The notes under the pieces are model-generated. The model worked only from the letters and a program-made list of their open reading frames with translations. It was not told where the DNA came from and made no database searches. DNA of 40,425 nucleotides, taken from the NCBI GenBank assembly GCA_947175055.1, contig CAMWLJ010000026.1, positions 1 through 40,425 of the forward strand, read 5' to 3'. Below are positions 25,667-33,978 of this stretch, piece after piece. Every line of letters begins with the position of its first letter. The first letter of the stretch is position 1. Origin of the DNA: an uncultured Lachnospiraceae bacterium. Its GTDB lineage: Bacteria; Bacillota; Clostridia; Lachnospirales; Lachnospiraceae. Position numbers and translations under genes: made by a program.

Positions 25667-25716
25667 AAAGCACTCAATGCCTTAATCGGTATCGGGTGCT
25701 TTATTAAGTTCTTTTG
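25667..25716 (+). terminator. Intrinsic terminator after the DUF1905-C39 gene
   Basis: AAAGCACTC (25667-25675) pairs with GGGTGCTTT (25694-25702). An inner stem ATGCC/GGTAT closes a six-base loop after one mismatch. The tail ATTAAGTTCTTTT is T-rich. It separates this gene from the ylxM-ffh operon. Confidence 0.75.
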
Positions 25717-25742
25717 TTCAATAGACTGTAAAGAAAAAATAC

Positions 25743-25771
25743 TTGACACCCGCTCAAACCTATAGTAGAAT
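25743..25771 (+). promoter_or_regulatory. Sigma-A promoter for ylxM-ffh-rpsP
   Basis: TTGACA (25743-25748), 17 bases, TAGAAT (25766-25771). The -35 is perfect and the -10 matches at five of six. It lies between the upstream terminator and the ylxM start (25817), giving a leader of about 40 bases. Confidence 0.8.
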
Positions 25772-25816
25772 GCATAAGTCGGGTGTGTTGCCGCATGTCT
25801 GGCAGGGGTTAGTGAT

Positions 25817-26179
25817 ATGGAAAAGATCGTGGAACAGGGATTGTTGTATGATTTCTATGGAGAGCTGTTGACGAAGCATCAGCGGCAGATTTATGAGAGA
25901 ATCGTATACGATAATCTGTCACTTGGAGAAATCGCACAGGAAGAGGGCGTCAGCAGACAGGCAGTGCATGACATGGTAAAGCGCTGTGACAAGATTCTGC
26001 AGGGGTATGAAGAGAAACTTAAGCTGATCGCCAGATTCGAGAGCGTGAAGAGGAAGATTGCCTGCATCAGCCGGTTGTCTAAGCAGCTGGAAGATGCTGA
26101 GGCGTCAGACGAAGAGCAGTATCGTCTGTACGGTGCCAGGATCAAGGAGCTGTCGCATGAGATCCTGCAGGAGTTGTGA
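25817..26179 (+). CDS. ylxM: YlxM family DNA/SRP-associated helix-turn-helix protein
   Basis: This 120-residue protein has a sigma-factor-like helix-turn-helix, LSLGEIAQEEGVSRQAVHDMVKR (about residues 34-57), preceded by YDFYGELLTKHQRQIYE and followed by a long charged helix. This is the YlxM/UPF0122 pattern. The family is nearly always encoded directly before ffh and has been linked to SRP function; the HTH suggests nucleic-acid binding. ffh begins 35 bases after its stop. It is the first gene of the operon behind a strong promoter. Confidence 0.92.
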   Translation: MEKIVEQGLLYDFYGELLTKHQRQIYERIVYDNLSLGEIAQEEGVSRQAVHDMVKRCDKILQGYEEKLKLIARFESVKRKIACISRLSKQLEDAEASDEEQYRLYGARIKELSHEILQEL

Positions 26180-26214
26180 TACAGGTTAATAAGAGTTGAA
26201 AGGCATGGAATCCT

Positions 26215-27582
26215 ATGGCGTTTGAAAGTTTAACCGATAAACTGCAGAATGTGTTCAAGAACCTGAGGAGTAAGGGACGTCTCACGGAAGCAGATGTCAG
26301 GACGGCTCTGAAAGAGGTGAAAATGGCGCTGCTAGAGGCGGACGTCAACTTCAAGGTGGTAAAGCAGTTCGTCAAATCGGTGGAAGAGAGAGCCATCGGC
26401 GCGGATGTTTTAAATGGACTGAATCCCGGCCAGATGGTAATCAAGATCGTCAACGAAGAGATGATTTCCCTGATGGGTTCAGAGACTACGGAAATCACGC
26501 TGCAACCGGGCAAGTCGATTACGGTCATCATGATGTGTGGTCTGCAAGGTGCCGGTAAGACGACTACCACGGCTAAGATAGCCGGCAAATTGAAGCTGAA
26601 AGGCAAGAAGCCGCTGCTCGTAGCCTGCGATGTCTATAGACCGGCAGCGATCAAACAGTTGCAGATCAACGGTGAGAAACAGCAGGTTGAAGTTTTTGCC
26701 ATGGGAGAGAACCACAAGCCGGTGAATATCGCGAAGGCGGCTGTGGAACATGCCCAGAAGAACGGACATAATGTAGTGATCCTGGATACGGCGGGCCGTC
26801 TTCATATTGATGAAGAGATGATGGCGGAACTGCAGGAGATCAAGAGTCATGTGGACGTTCATCAGAGTCTGTTGGTGGTAGATGCCATGACCGGTCAGGA
26901 TGCGGTCAATGTGGCGAAGGATTTTGACGAGAAGATCGGAATTGACGGGGTGATCCTCTCCAAGATGGACGGTGACTCCAGAGGCGGTGCGGCGCTTTCC
27001 ATCAAGGCCGTGACAGGTAAGCCGATTCTGTATATCGGTATGGGAGAGAAACTTTCGGACTTAGAGCAGTTCTATCCGGATCGTATGGCCAGCCGGATCC
27101 TTGGTATGGGAGATGTGCTGACTCTGATCGAGAAGGTGCAGCAGAATCTGGATATAGACGAAGAGAAAGAGAAGCAGATGGCGGCCCGGATGAAGAAGGG
27201 CAAGTTCGACTTCGAGGATTATCTGGAGAGTATGAAGCAGATGCGCAATATGGGCGGTCTGTCCGGTATCCTCAGTATGATGCCGGGAATGGGAAGCAAG
27301 ATGGGAGAGATCGAGTCCATGGTGGATGAGAGGCAGTTAGCCCGCATGGAGGCGATCGTGCTGAGCATGACGCCGGCGGAACGGCAGAATCCCAAGCTGC
27401 TCAATCCCAGCAGAAAGCACAGGATCGCGAGAGGCGCCGGTGTGGATATTGCGATCGTCAATAAATTTATCAAGCAGTTTGAGCAGTCCCAGAAGATGAT
27501 GAAGCAGCTTCCCGGCATGATGGGCGGCAAGCGAGGCAGGGGCATGTTCGGCGGTATGGGTGGTATGAAATTCCCATTTTAA
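26215..27582 (+). CDS. ffh: Signal recognition particle protein Ffh
   Basis: This 455-residue SRP54 GTPase has an N domain (FESLTDKLQNVFKNLRSKGRLTEADV), the G domain with G1 GLQGAGKTTT (from residue 109), CDVYRPAAIKQL, DTAGRLHIDEEMM and SKMDGDSRGG, and a methionine-rich M domain from about residue 325. The M domain contains MKQMRNMGGLSGILSMMPGMG, a helix-turn-helix-like GVDIAIVNKFIKQFEQ that contacts SRP RNA, and a terminal glycine/methionine tail (GRGMFGGMGGMKF). It binds signal sequences and targets ribosomes to FtsY. No SRP RNA gene was recognised in this window. Confidence 0.96.
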   Translation: MAFESLTDKLQNVFKNLRSKGRLTEADVRTALKEVKMALLEADVNFKVVKQFVKSVEERAIGADVLNGLNPGQMVIKIVNEEMISLMGSETTEITLQPGKSITVIMMCGLQGAGKTTTTAKIAGKLKLKGKKPLLVACDVYRPAAIKQLQINGEKQQVEVFAMGENHKPVNIAKAAVEHAQKNGHNVVILDTAGRLHIDEEMMAELQEIKSHVDVHQSLLVVDAMTGQDAVNVAKDFDEKIGIDGVILSKMDGDSRGGAALSIKAVTGKPILYIGMGEKLSDLEQFYPDRMASRILGMGDVLTLIEKVQQNLDIDEEKEKQMAARMKKGKFDFEDYLESMKQMRNMGGLSGILSMMPGMGSKMGEIESMVDERQLARMEAIVLSMTPAERQNPKLLNPSRKHRIARGAGVDIAIVNKFIKQFEQSQKMMKQLPGMMGGKRGRGMFGGMGGMKFPF

Positions 27583-27663
27583 GGATTGACCGATAGGATA
27601 TGCAGGCGATTCTTAAGGGTTTCAAATAATATACTAATACTTTTTATAATGGAGGCAAAGAAA

Positions 27664-27909
27664 ATGGCAGTTAAGATCAGATTAAGAAGAATGGGACAGA
27701 AGAAACATCCTTTCTACAGAATTGTAGTGGCAGATTCCAGATCTCCGAGAGACGGAAGATGTATCGCTGAAATCGGGACATATGATCCCAATACAGATCC
27801 CAGCACCTACAAAGTAGACGAAGAAGCAGCTAAGAAATGGTTAGCAGACGGCGCTCAGCCGACAGAAGTTGTCAGCAGGATTTTCAAGAGCGTAGGCATT
27901 ACCAAATAG
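27664..27909 (+). CDS. rpsP: 30S ribosomal protein S16
   Basis: This 81-residue basic protein starts [20 protein letters not shown], followed by [21 protein letters not shown], the S16 signature. It is an assembly protein of the small subunit. The start at 27664 is set by GGAGG (27651-27655) eight bases upstream and by the family N-terminus; the longer open frame upstream is not used. khpA, rimM and trmD follow in the usual order. Confidence 0.96.
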   Translation: MAVKIRLRRMGQKKHPFYRIVVADSRSPRDGRCIAEIGTYDPNTDPSTYKVDEEAAKKWLADGAQPTEVVSRIFKSVGITK

Positions 27910-27945
27910 TAGTCCGTTATACAAAACAGCTTTTGGAGGTGGACA

Positions 27946-28173
27946 ATGAAGGAATTGGTTGAAGTGATCGCCAAAGCTCTTGTAGAGAATCCGGATGAAG
28001 TAGTTGTTACGGAGAAGGAAGAGGGTAAGAACATTACCGTTGAGCTTCATGTTGCAGCGTCGGATATGGGTAAGGTGATCGGTAAGCAAGGCCGCATCGC
28101 GAAGGCGATCCGTTCCGTTGTGAAGGCCGCATCGTCGAAAGACAATAAGAGAGTAGATGTAGAAATTATCTAG
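27946..28173 (+). CDS. khpA: KH-domain RNA-binding protein KhpA (YlqC)
   Basis: This 75-residue protein is a single KH domain. The GxxG RNA-binding loop is in MGKVIGKQGRIAKAIRSVVKAA, and the N-terminus MKELVEVIAKALVENPDEV is typical. KhpA pairs with KhpB and binds many RNAs affecting cell division and elongation in Gram-positives. GGAGGTGG lies just upstream. It lies between rpsP and rimM, its conserved place in Firmicutes. A tetraloop hairpin follows its stop. Confidence 0.93.
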   Translation: MKELVEVIAKALVENPDEVVVTEKEEGKNITVELHVAASDMGKVIGKQGRIAKAIRSVVKAASSKDNKRVDVEII

Positions 28174-28180
28174 CGAACAG

Positions 28181-28210
28181 CCTCACGGAGCAATCTGTGA
28201 GGTTTGTTAT
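28181..28210 (+). terminator. GCAA-tetraloop hairpin after khpA
   Basis: CCTCACGGA (28181-28189) pairs with TCTGTGAGG (28194-28202) through one G-T wobble around a GCAA tetraloop. The tail TTTGTTAT is only moderately T-rich, so it is either a leaky terminator or an RNA-processing/stability hairpin inside the operon before rimM. Confidence 0.55.
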
Positions 28211-28305
28211 ATCGTAGGAAAGTGTGCATTTATATTGTGTCAAAAGGATGCTGCGGTGTGCGGATCTTGCGGACAGCAATCCGGAGATTTACAGAAAGGA
28301 CAGCT

Positions 28306-28818
28306 ATGATATCTGAATTACAGGTCGGCGTTATCACACAGACGCACGGTATCAAGGGAGAAGTCAAGGTATTTCCGACAACGGATGATGCCACCCGTTT
28401 TAAGAAGTTAAAAGAAGTGATCATGGATACGGACAGGGAACGCCTGCATATGGAAATAGAAGGCGTCAAATTTTTCAAGCAATATGTGATCGTCAAATTT
28501 AAAGGGTATGACTCCATCAATGATGTGGAGAGATATAAGAATGCAAAGCTCTCTGTGACAAGGGATAAGGCGGTACAGCTGAAGAAAGACGAATATTTCG
28601 TCGCCGATCTGATCGGTATGCGGGTGGTGACTGAGGAAGGAGAGACCTTTGGCACATTGAAAGATGTGATGGCGACGGGAGCCAACGATGTGTACGTGGT
28701 GGAGCGTGATGACGGGAATGAGGCGGAAGCGCTTCTGCCGGCGATCAGAGAGTGCATTAAGAAGATCGATATGGAGACAGGTGTGATCACGGTGCACATC
28801 ATGGACGGATTGTTGTGA
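28306..28818 (+). CDS. rimM: 16S rRNA processing protein RimM
   Basis: This 170-residue protein starts ISELQVGVITQTHGIKGEVKVFPTTDD, the RimM signature, and has a C-terminal PRC-barrel region with YFVADLIGMRVVTEEGETFGTLKDV and ALLPAIRECIKKID. It helps mature the head of the 30S subunit and binds S19. AAAGGA at 28295-28300 lies five bases before ATG 28306; the open frame extending up to 28204 overlaps the khpA hairpin and is not used. It is followed by trmD. Confidence 0.94.
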   Translation: MISELQVGVITQTHGIKGEVKVFPTTDDATRFKKLKEVIMDTDRERLHMEIEGVKFFKQYVIVKFKGYDSINDVERYKNAKLSVTRDKAVQLKKDEYFVADLIGMRVVTEEGETFGTLKDVMATGANDVYVVERDDGNEAEALLPAIRECIKKIDMETGVITVHIMDGLL

Positions 28819-28933
28819 TCATACATGCGGGTGAGCACAGATTTTGCGGTTATGAGTTAGAGGCTGAGACTACAGGGCTGTGAATTTACAGGCCGGTAGT
28901 TTACAGATGCTGGAAAGGAACGGGTATCTTACT

Positions 28934-29653
28934 ATGATGAATTTCCATATCCTCACGCTTTTTCCGGAGATGGTAATGCAGGGGCTGCATACCAGTATTC
29001 TTGGAAGGGCGGTGGAACGGGAATATATTTCCATCGAGGCCGTGAATATCAGAGATTATACATTGGATAAACACGGCAAAGTAGATGATTACACTTACGG
29101 TGGCGGCGCAGGGATGCTGATGCAGGCACAGCCGGTCTATGATGCCTGGCGGGCGGTGTCAGAGAGGATCACCGCCCGTGGGGCGACTCCGGGTAGAGTT
29201 ATATATGTGACGCCTCAAGGGAAGACTTTTCACCAGAAAATGGCACAGGAACTGGCGGTGGAGGAGGACTTGACCTTTCTTTGCGGGCACTACGAAGGCA
29301 TTGACGAGCGGGTGCTGGAAGAGATCGTAACAGATGAGATCTCCATAGGGGATTATGTGCTCACCGGCGGGGAACTGCCGGCTATGGTAATGATCGATGC
29401 CATAGCAAGGTTAGTGCCCGGCGTACTGCACAATACAGATTCTGCGATGACGGAGTCCTTCTGCGACGGATTATTGGAGTATCCTCAGTATTCCAGACCG
29501 GAGATCTGGCATGATAAGCGGGTGCCGCCGATATTGCTTTGCGGTGACCACGCCAAAGTGGATGCCTGGCGGTTAGAACAGTCTGTCATAAGGACCAGGG
29601 AGCGCAGGCCGGATCTGTACGAGGCGTATTGTAAAAGAAGCCAATCTCTTTAA
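28934..29653 (+). CDS. trmD: tRNA (guanine-N1)-methyltransferase TrmD
   Basis: This 239-residue SPOUT methyltransferase makes m1G37 in tRNAs that read CNN codons and so prevents frameshifts. NFHILTLFPEMVMQGLHTSILGRA opens the protein. YGGGAGMLMQ, YVTPQGKTFHQKMAQEL, CGHYEGIDERVLEE and the trefoil-knot SAM site GDYVLTGGELPAMVMIDAIARLVPGVL follow. Two adjacent ATGs (28934, 28937) are possible starts; either gives normal length, and no ideal RBS singles one out. The next gene, rplS, is separated by a 313-base gap that holds a large inverted-repeat element. Confidence 0.95.
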   Translation: MMNFHILTLFPEMVMQGLHTSILGRAVEREYISIEAVNIRDYTLDKHGKVDDYTYGGGAGMLMQAQPVYDAWRAVSERITARGATPGRVIYVTPQGKTFHQKMAQELAVEEDLTFLCGHYEGIDERVLEEIVTDEISIGDYVLTGGELPAMVMIDAIARLVPGVLHNTDSAMTESFCDGLLEYPQYSRPEIWHDKRVPPILLCGDHAKVDAWRLEQSVIRTRERRPDLYEAYCKRSQSL

Positions 29654-29661
29654 CAAAGTTG

Positions 29662-29834
29662 TAACAGTTCAGCCCTCATCATTCATAAAAGCGTCTGCTA
29701 CGCATCCGGCGCCGCCTCGCGGCTCAACTTTTATTTCATTATGAGGCGCTCCGCTCATGAAATGATTCACAGTCAGTGTTTTGTGTGCAAGCACCCACAC
29801 ACAGCCTGCAAATCATTTCATGGCTGAACTGTTA
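29662..29834. repeat. ~173-bp structured inverted-repeat element between trmD and rplS
   Basis: The ends are a perfect 13-bp inverted repeat: TAACAGTTCAGCC (29662-29674) and GGCTGAACTGTTA (29822-29834). Inside are several nested stems. CATGAAATGATT (29756-29767) pairs perfectly with AATCATTTCATG (29811-29822), enclosing TGTGTG/CACACA. ATAAAAG (29685-29691) pairs with CTTTTAT (29728-29734), enclosing GCCGC/GCGGC. CTCAT (29675-29679) pairs with ATGAG (29741-29745). No coding frame is supported. The right ends of two stems overlap at 29822, so branched and nested folds compete slightly. It resembles a non-autonomous mobile element, a REP-like intergenic unit or a structured RNA. It takes up most of the gap. 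Confidence 0.7.
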
Positions 29835-29864
29835 TATAAAGTTAAAGTAATACCATAAATTTAC

Positions 29865-29893
29865 TTGCAATCATCTCTATAGTATGCTAAATT
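29865..29893 (+). promoter_or_regulatory. Promoter for rplS
   Basis: TTGCAA (29865-29870), a 17-base spacer and TAAATT (29888-29893) preceded by TGC, an extended -10. It lies just downstream of the inverted-repeat element. The ~65-base leader to the rplS RBS holds GATG/CATC and TCTG/CAGA pairings and occupies the place where L19 leader motifs occur in Firmicutes, but I cannot confirm that motif. Confidence 0.5.
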
Positions 29894-29966
29894 ATTAATG
29901 TTGCGAAAAAGATGGTCCTCTGTTACAGAATGTATTAAGAACATCCAAAGAAATAGGAGGCAGATT

Positions 29967-30314
29967 ATGAACCAGATTATCAAAGAAATCGAAGCAGAAC
30001 AGTTGAAGGACAAGGTTGATGAGTTTAACGTTGGTGATACCGTTAAGGTATACGGTAAGATCAAGGAAGGTAACCGCGAAAGAATCCAGGTTTTTGAGGG
30101 TACTGTATTGAAGAAGCAGGGCGGCAGCAATAGAGCTACCTTCACAGTTAGAAAGATTTCTAACGGCGTTGGTGTTGAGAAGACATGGCCTATGCATTCC
30201 CCGAATGTAGAAAGAGTCGAGGTAGTCAGAAGAGGTAAGGTGAGACGTGCGAAGCTGAACTACTTAAGAGACCGTGTCGGCAAGAAAGCTAAAGTGAAAG
30301 AACTGGTAAAATAA
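29967..30314 (+). CDS. rplS: 50S ribosomal protein L19
   Basis: This 115-residue basic protein begins [20 protein letters not shown], followed by [27 protein letters not shown] and the C-terminal [25 protein letters not shown], the L19 pattern. It sits at the 30S-50S interface. AGGAGG at 29955-29960, six bases before ATG 29967, fixes the start; the frame extends further upstream but only through the leader. It normally follows trmD directly; here its own promoter replaces that link. A strong terminator follows. Confidence 0.96.
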   Translation: MNQIIKEIEAEQLKDKVDEFNVGDTVKVYGKIKEGNRERIQVFEGTVLKKQGGSNRATFTVRKISNGVGVEKTWPMHSPNVERVEVVRRGKVRRAKLNYLRDRVGKKAKVKELVK

Positions 30315-30378
30315 AGCGGTGACGAGGAAGGCAGCAGGACTGGAATCCATTGATGATAAACAGGATATAAGGTGATAG

Positions 30379-30417
30379 AACTGGTACTACAAAGAGATTT
30401 GTAGTATCAGTTTTTTT
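30379..30417 (+). terminator. Strong terminator after rplS
   Basis: AACTGGTACTACAAA (30379-30393) pairs with TTTGTAGTATCAGTT (30398-30412), 15 bp with one G-T wobble around a GAGA tetraloop, followed by a run of seven T from 30411. It ends the ribosomal gene block. Confidence 0.93.
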
Positions 30418-30427
30418 ATGTTAAAAT
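30399..30427 (+). promoter_or_regulatory. Possible promoter for the two-component system
   Basis: TAAAAT (30422-30427), preceded by TGT (extended -10), lies 17 bases after TTGTAG (30399-30404), which is inside the right arm of the rplS terminator. The -35 is weak. The start codon of the response regulator is ~59 bases downstream. It is the only candidate I see in this short gap. Confidence 0.35.
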
Positions 30428-30485
30428 AAGATTATATTGCGGCCTGCAGCTGCGGTGTATGTAGGAGAAAGGGACGGTCATTGTT

Positions 30486-32099
30486 ATGGGGTTATATCGT
30501 ATTTTGTTGGTGGATGATGAGGAGGAGGTCCGCAAGGGGATCATCCGCAAGATGGAGTGGGAGAAACTGGGATTTGAGGTAGTGGGAGATGCCGAAAATG
30601 GCGAGGAAGCGTTGGAGAAGGTTGAACAGCTGCAGCCGAATGTAGTGATCACGGATATCCGTATGCCATATATGGACGGGCTTGCACTGACGAAAAGGAT
30701 TCGGGAGAAATATCCTTCGATCAGGATTCTGATCTTCTCGGGATATGATGATTTTGAATATGCGCAGCAAGCGATCAAACTGCATGTAACGGAATATATT
30801 CTAAAGCCAGTGAACGTAGAGGAGTTGTCGGAGATCCTTTCCAAGGTCAGAGAGAATCTGGAGGAAGAGATCAAGCAGCGTCGCGATATTGATTCTCTGC
30901 GGGAAAGTTATCTCGGGAATCTGCCGATCCTGCGGGAGCTTTTTCTAAACGATCTCGTGCGGGGTGTGGCAGATACAGAATCCATGGTGCCAAAACTTGA
31001 GGAGTATGGCATCGATATCCTGGATGCCTGCAGGTGGGGGGCGGCGGTCATCCACGTGGAGCGTACGGAGGCACAGACACTTACCCTGCCTTGGGAATTG
31101 ATTCCCATTTCTGTGCGTGGACTGGTGGAGGATTCCCTGCGGGGGTATTATCGGTATGCCATCTTCAATTCCACGGATGAGATCACCGTGATCGCAGCCA
31201 TTGATGAGAACAATACACAGACAGGGTTAAGCAACCTGCTTCATGACATCTGTAAGGAGTGTCGCCGAGTGTTGGAGGTTGCGATTACGATAGGCGTGGG
31301 CTATAGTTGTGAGATGCTGTCAGAGATCAGCCATTCCTATCAATCGGCGATGGATGCGCTGGGATATCGGGCTATCGTCGGTACAGGGAAGCCCATCTAT
31401 ATCAATGATGTGGAACCCGTGGGCAAAGGTAAGCTGCAATTTGGCGACAAGGATGAGGAAGAACTGGTGGCGGTCATTAAGTTCGGTACGCCGGAGAAGA
31501 TTGATAATATGATCCGTAAACTTTTTGCCCGTATGGAGGATGCGAAAGTTCATACCAGACAATATCAGGTGTACATGCTTTCAATCGCCAACTGCATGAT
31601 CAGGCTTATGCAGCAATATGATCTGGACATTGATGAGATGTTTGACTCCACAGCACAGTATACAGAGGTCTTGGAGGGCATTTGTCATCGGGAGGAATTT
31701 GTGGATCGCCTCGCAACGATCGCCTGCCGCATGAATGAAGTTATGAATAGGGAGCGGGACAACACTACGCGCAAAGTCATTCAGGAAGCGAAGGAATATA
31801 TCAGGGAGCATTTTTCAGAACCGGAGCTGTCTGTAGAGACATTGTGCCGCCACCTGCATATGAGTCCGGCTTATTTTTCCACCGTGTTTAAAAAAGAAAC
31901 GGGACAGGCCTATGTTAACTATCTGACCGAAGTACGGCTGAAGAAGGCGGTGGAACTTTTAAATGAAACGGATGACAAGACGTATATGATCGCGCAGAAG
32001 GTGGGATACCAGGAGCAAAACTATTTCAGCTATGTATTCAAGAAGCGGTATGGCGTGTCACCTACCAAGTACCGCGGGACACAGTCAGAGGTGCAGTAA
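30486..32099 (+). CDS. AraC-type response regulator (YesN family), likely sugar regulon activator
   Basis: This 537-residue protein has an N-terminal receiver domain (RILLVDDEEEVRKGI; phosphoacceptor Asp57 in ITDIRMPYMDGL; switch Lys in YILKPV), a ~250-residue middle region and a C-terminal AraC-type double helix-turn-helix. The HTH region starts near VETLCRHLHMSPAYFSTVFKKETGQAYVNYLTEVRLKKAVELL and ends QNYFSYVFKKRYGVSPTKYR. This is the YesN layout, which pairs with a YesM kinase, here the next gene. When phosphorylated it should bind direct repeats near sugar-uptake promoters; the mglB operon downstream is the obvious target. Confidence 0.9.
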   Translation: MGLYRILLVDDEEEVRKGIIRKMEWEKLGFEVVGDAENGEEALEKVEQLQPNVVITDIRMPYMDGLALTKRIREKYPSIRILIFSGYDDFEYAQQAIKLHVTEYILKPVNVEELSEILSKVRENLEEEIKQRRDIDSLRESYLGNLPILRELFLNDLVRGVADTESMVPKLEEYGIDILDACRWGAAVIHVERTEAQTLTLPWELIPISVRGLVEDSLRGYYRYAIFNSTDEITVIAAIDENNTQTGLSNLLHDICKECRRVLEVAITIGVGYSCEMLSEISHSYQSAMDALGYRAIVGTGKPIYINDVEPVGKGKLQFGDKDEEELVAVIKFGTPEKIDNMIRKLFARMEDAKVHTRQYQVYMLSIANCMIRLMQQYDLDIDEMFDSTAQYTEVLEGICHREEFVDRLATIACRMNEVMNRERDNTTRKVIQEAKEYIREHFSEPELSVETLCRHLHMSPAYFSTVFKKETGQAYVNYLTEVRLKKAVELLNETDDKTYMIAQKVGYQEQNYFSYVFKKRYGVSPTKYRGTQSEVQ

Positions 32100-32187
32100 T
32101 CAGGTTATGAAAGCCGGAAATGACGAGTAGAGATTTCGTTTTTGCGGAATCATGATATTAGCGTTAGCATTATGAGAGAGGAGCGCC

Positions 32188-33978
32188 ATGGAACAGCAGA
32201 CGCCGACGGGATCTGGCAAAAAGACCAGCATACGTTATACGATTTTCAGTTATTTTACGATCAGTGCTCTGGCTGTCATTGTCCTGATCGGAGTGACTCT
32301 TTATGCACAGATGTCCCAACAGCTCAAAGCTGCTGTACGGGAAGAGAACCAGGCGGTCTTAGGACAGATCAATCGTTCGGTGGATTCCTATCTGCGTACC
32401 ATCATGAAGCTGTCCGACAGCCTGTATTATGGTGTCATTAAGAATGCTGATCTGGATAAAGAGACGGTAAACAGCCAGATCACACTGTTGTACGACAATA
32501 ACAAAGACAGTATTGCCAATATCGCTTTATTGTCCAAGGATGGCGAACTTCTGGAGGCAGTGCCGGCTGCGCGCCTGAAGACAGGCATTGACGTAACGAA
32601 GGAGCAGTGGTTTGGCAATACGCTCAATAGGACAGACAACCTGCATTTTACCACGCCGCATGTGCAGTATATTTTTGATAATAACGAGAATCAGTACCGG
32701 TGGGTCATCACCCTGACCAGAGCAGTGGAGATTACTCACGGCACTTCCACTGAACAGGGGATTCTGCTTTTGGATATCCGTTACAGCAGCTTACAGCAGA
32801 TTCTGGACAATATTACTCTGGGTAACCAAGGATATCTGTATATGATCAGCAGCAGTGGGGATCTGATCTATCATCCCCGTATGCAGATGATCGAAACAGG
32901 ACAAATGTCAGAAAATACTGCTATGGCGGCAGACTACCGGGACGGTAGTTTTCGGGAAAGGTATGAGGGAGAATGGCGCGAAGTCAGTGTGAAATCCGTG
33001 GGATATACGGGATGGAAATTATTAAGTGTCACACCGGAAAAGGGGTTGCCTTTAAATAACTTGAAGATACAGTTGTTCGGTGTCTTTGTGATCGGGGCGT
33101 TTCTGCTGGTACTGGTGTTGACCAACAATTTCATTTCGTCCCGTATCACCACGCCGATTCAGAAACTGGAAAAATCCGTCAATGCGATCGAGGCCGGGGA
33201 TCTGGATACGGAAGTATATCAGGGAGGATCCTATGAGATCAGGCATCTTGGACGTTCGATCGGTGAGATGGCCAAGCGGATCAAAACGCTGATGGAAGAT
33301 ATCGTTGCGGAGCATGAATCTAAACGTAAAAGTGAGTTCAATATTTTACAGTCCCAGATCAACCCGCATTTTCTCTATAATACACTGGATATCATCGTAT
33401 GGATGATAGAGAATGAACAGAAGCAGGATGCCGTGCGGATTGTGACGGCGTTGGCAAGGTTCTTCCGGATCAGTCTGAGCAAAGGAAAAAGTATCATCAC
33501 AGTCAGGGATGAGTTGGAGCATGTACGCAATTACCTGATGATCCAGCAGACAAGATTTAAGAACAAATTTGTATATACGATCGATGCCGAAGATGACGTA
33601 ATGGAGCTGGTGAGCCTGAAGCTGATGCTGCAGCCGTTAGTTGAGAATGCCATATACCATGGCATGGAATTTATGGATGGAGACGGAGAGATCTGCGTGA
33701 AGGTATACCGTGAGGATACGGAGCTGTGGTTTCGGATCAGTGATAACGGGCTTGGAATGACGGAAGAACAGACAAGAAGTCTTCTCGATGAACAGAATCA
33801 CATATCTTCCAAGCGGGGATCCGGCATTGGCGTCAAAAATGTAAACGAACGGATCAGGCTGTACTTCGGTGAAAGCTATGGCCTAGCAATCTGGTCAGAG
33901 CCTGATGAGGGAACAGTCATTACGATCCATCTTCCGGCATTGGCCTATTCGGAGACAACGCAGAAGGAGCGGATATGA
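32188..33978 (+). CDS. Sensor histidine kinase (YesM family)
   Basis: This 596-residue membrane protein has TM1 (about residues 17-40), an extracellular ~250-residue dCache-like sensor with SSLQQILDNITLGNQGYLYMISSSGDLIYHP, TM2 (about 295-316) and a HAMP region (SSRITTPIQKLEKSVNAIEAGDLDTEV). The His_kinase domain holds the phosphoacceptor in QSQINPHFLYNTLDII (His394), and the ATPase shows LQPLVENAIYHG and ISDNGLGMTEEQ, closing with GIGVKNVNERI. It senses a ligand or liganded binding protein outside the cell and phosphorylates the response regulator. Its stop overlaps the next gene by ATGA, so the downstream binding protein is made with it. Confidence 0.92.
   Translation: MEQQTPTGSGKKTSIRYTIFSYFTISALAVIVLIGVTLYAQMSQQLKAAVREENQAVLGQINRSVDSYLRTIMKLSDSLYYGVIKNADLDKETVNSQITLLYDNNKDSIANIALLSKDGELLEAVPAARLKTGIDVTKEQWFGNTLNRTDNLHFTTPHVQYIFDNNENQYRWVITLTRAVEITHGTSTEQGILLLDIRYSSLQQILDNITLGNQGYLYMISSSGDLIYHPRMQMIETGQMSENTAMAADYRDGSFRERYEGEWREVSVKSVGYTGWKLLSVTPEKGLPLNNLKIQLFGVFVIGAFLLVLVLTNNFISSRITTPIQKLEKSVNAIEAGDLDTEVYQGGSYEIRHLGRSIGEMAKRIKTLMEDIVAEHESKRKSEFNILQSQINPHFLYNTLDIIVWMIENEQKQDAVRIVTALARFFRISLSKGKSIITVRDELEHVRNYLMIQQTRFKNKFVYTIDAEDDVMELVSLKLMLQPLVENAIYHGMEFMDGDGEICVKVYREDTELWFRISDNGLGMTEEQTRSLLDEQNHISSKRGSGIGVKNVNERIRLYFGESYGLAIWSEPDEGTVITIHLPALAYSETTQKERI

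Noticed and set aside
27645-27650. TATAAT just before rpsP
   Set aside because: It is directly next to the RBS, so a transcript starting there would lack the ribosome binding site, and there is no -35 at the right distance.
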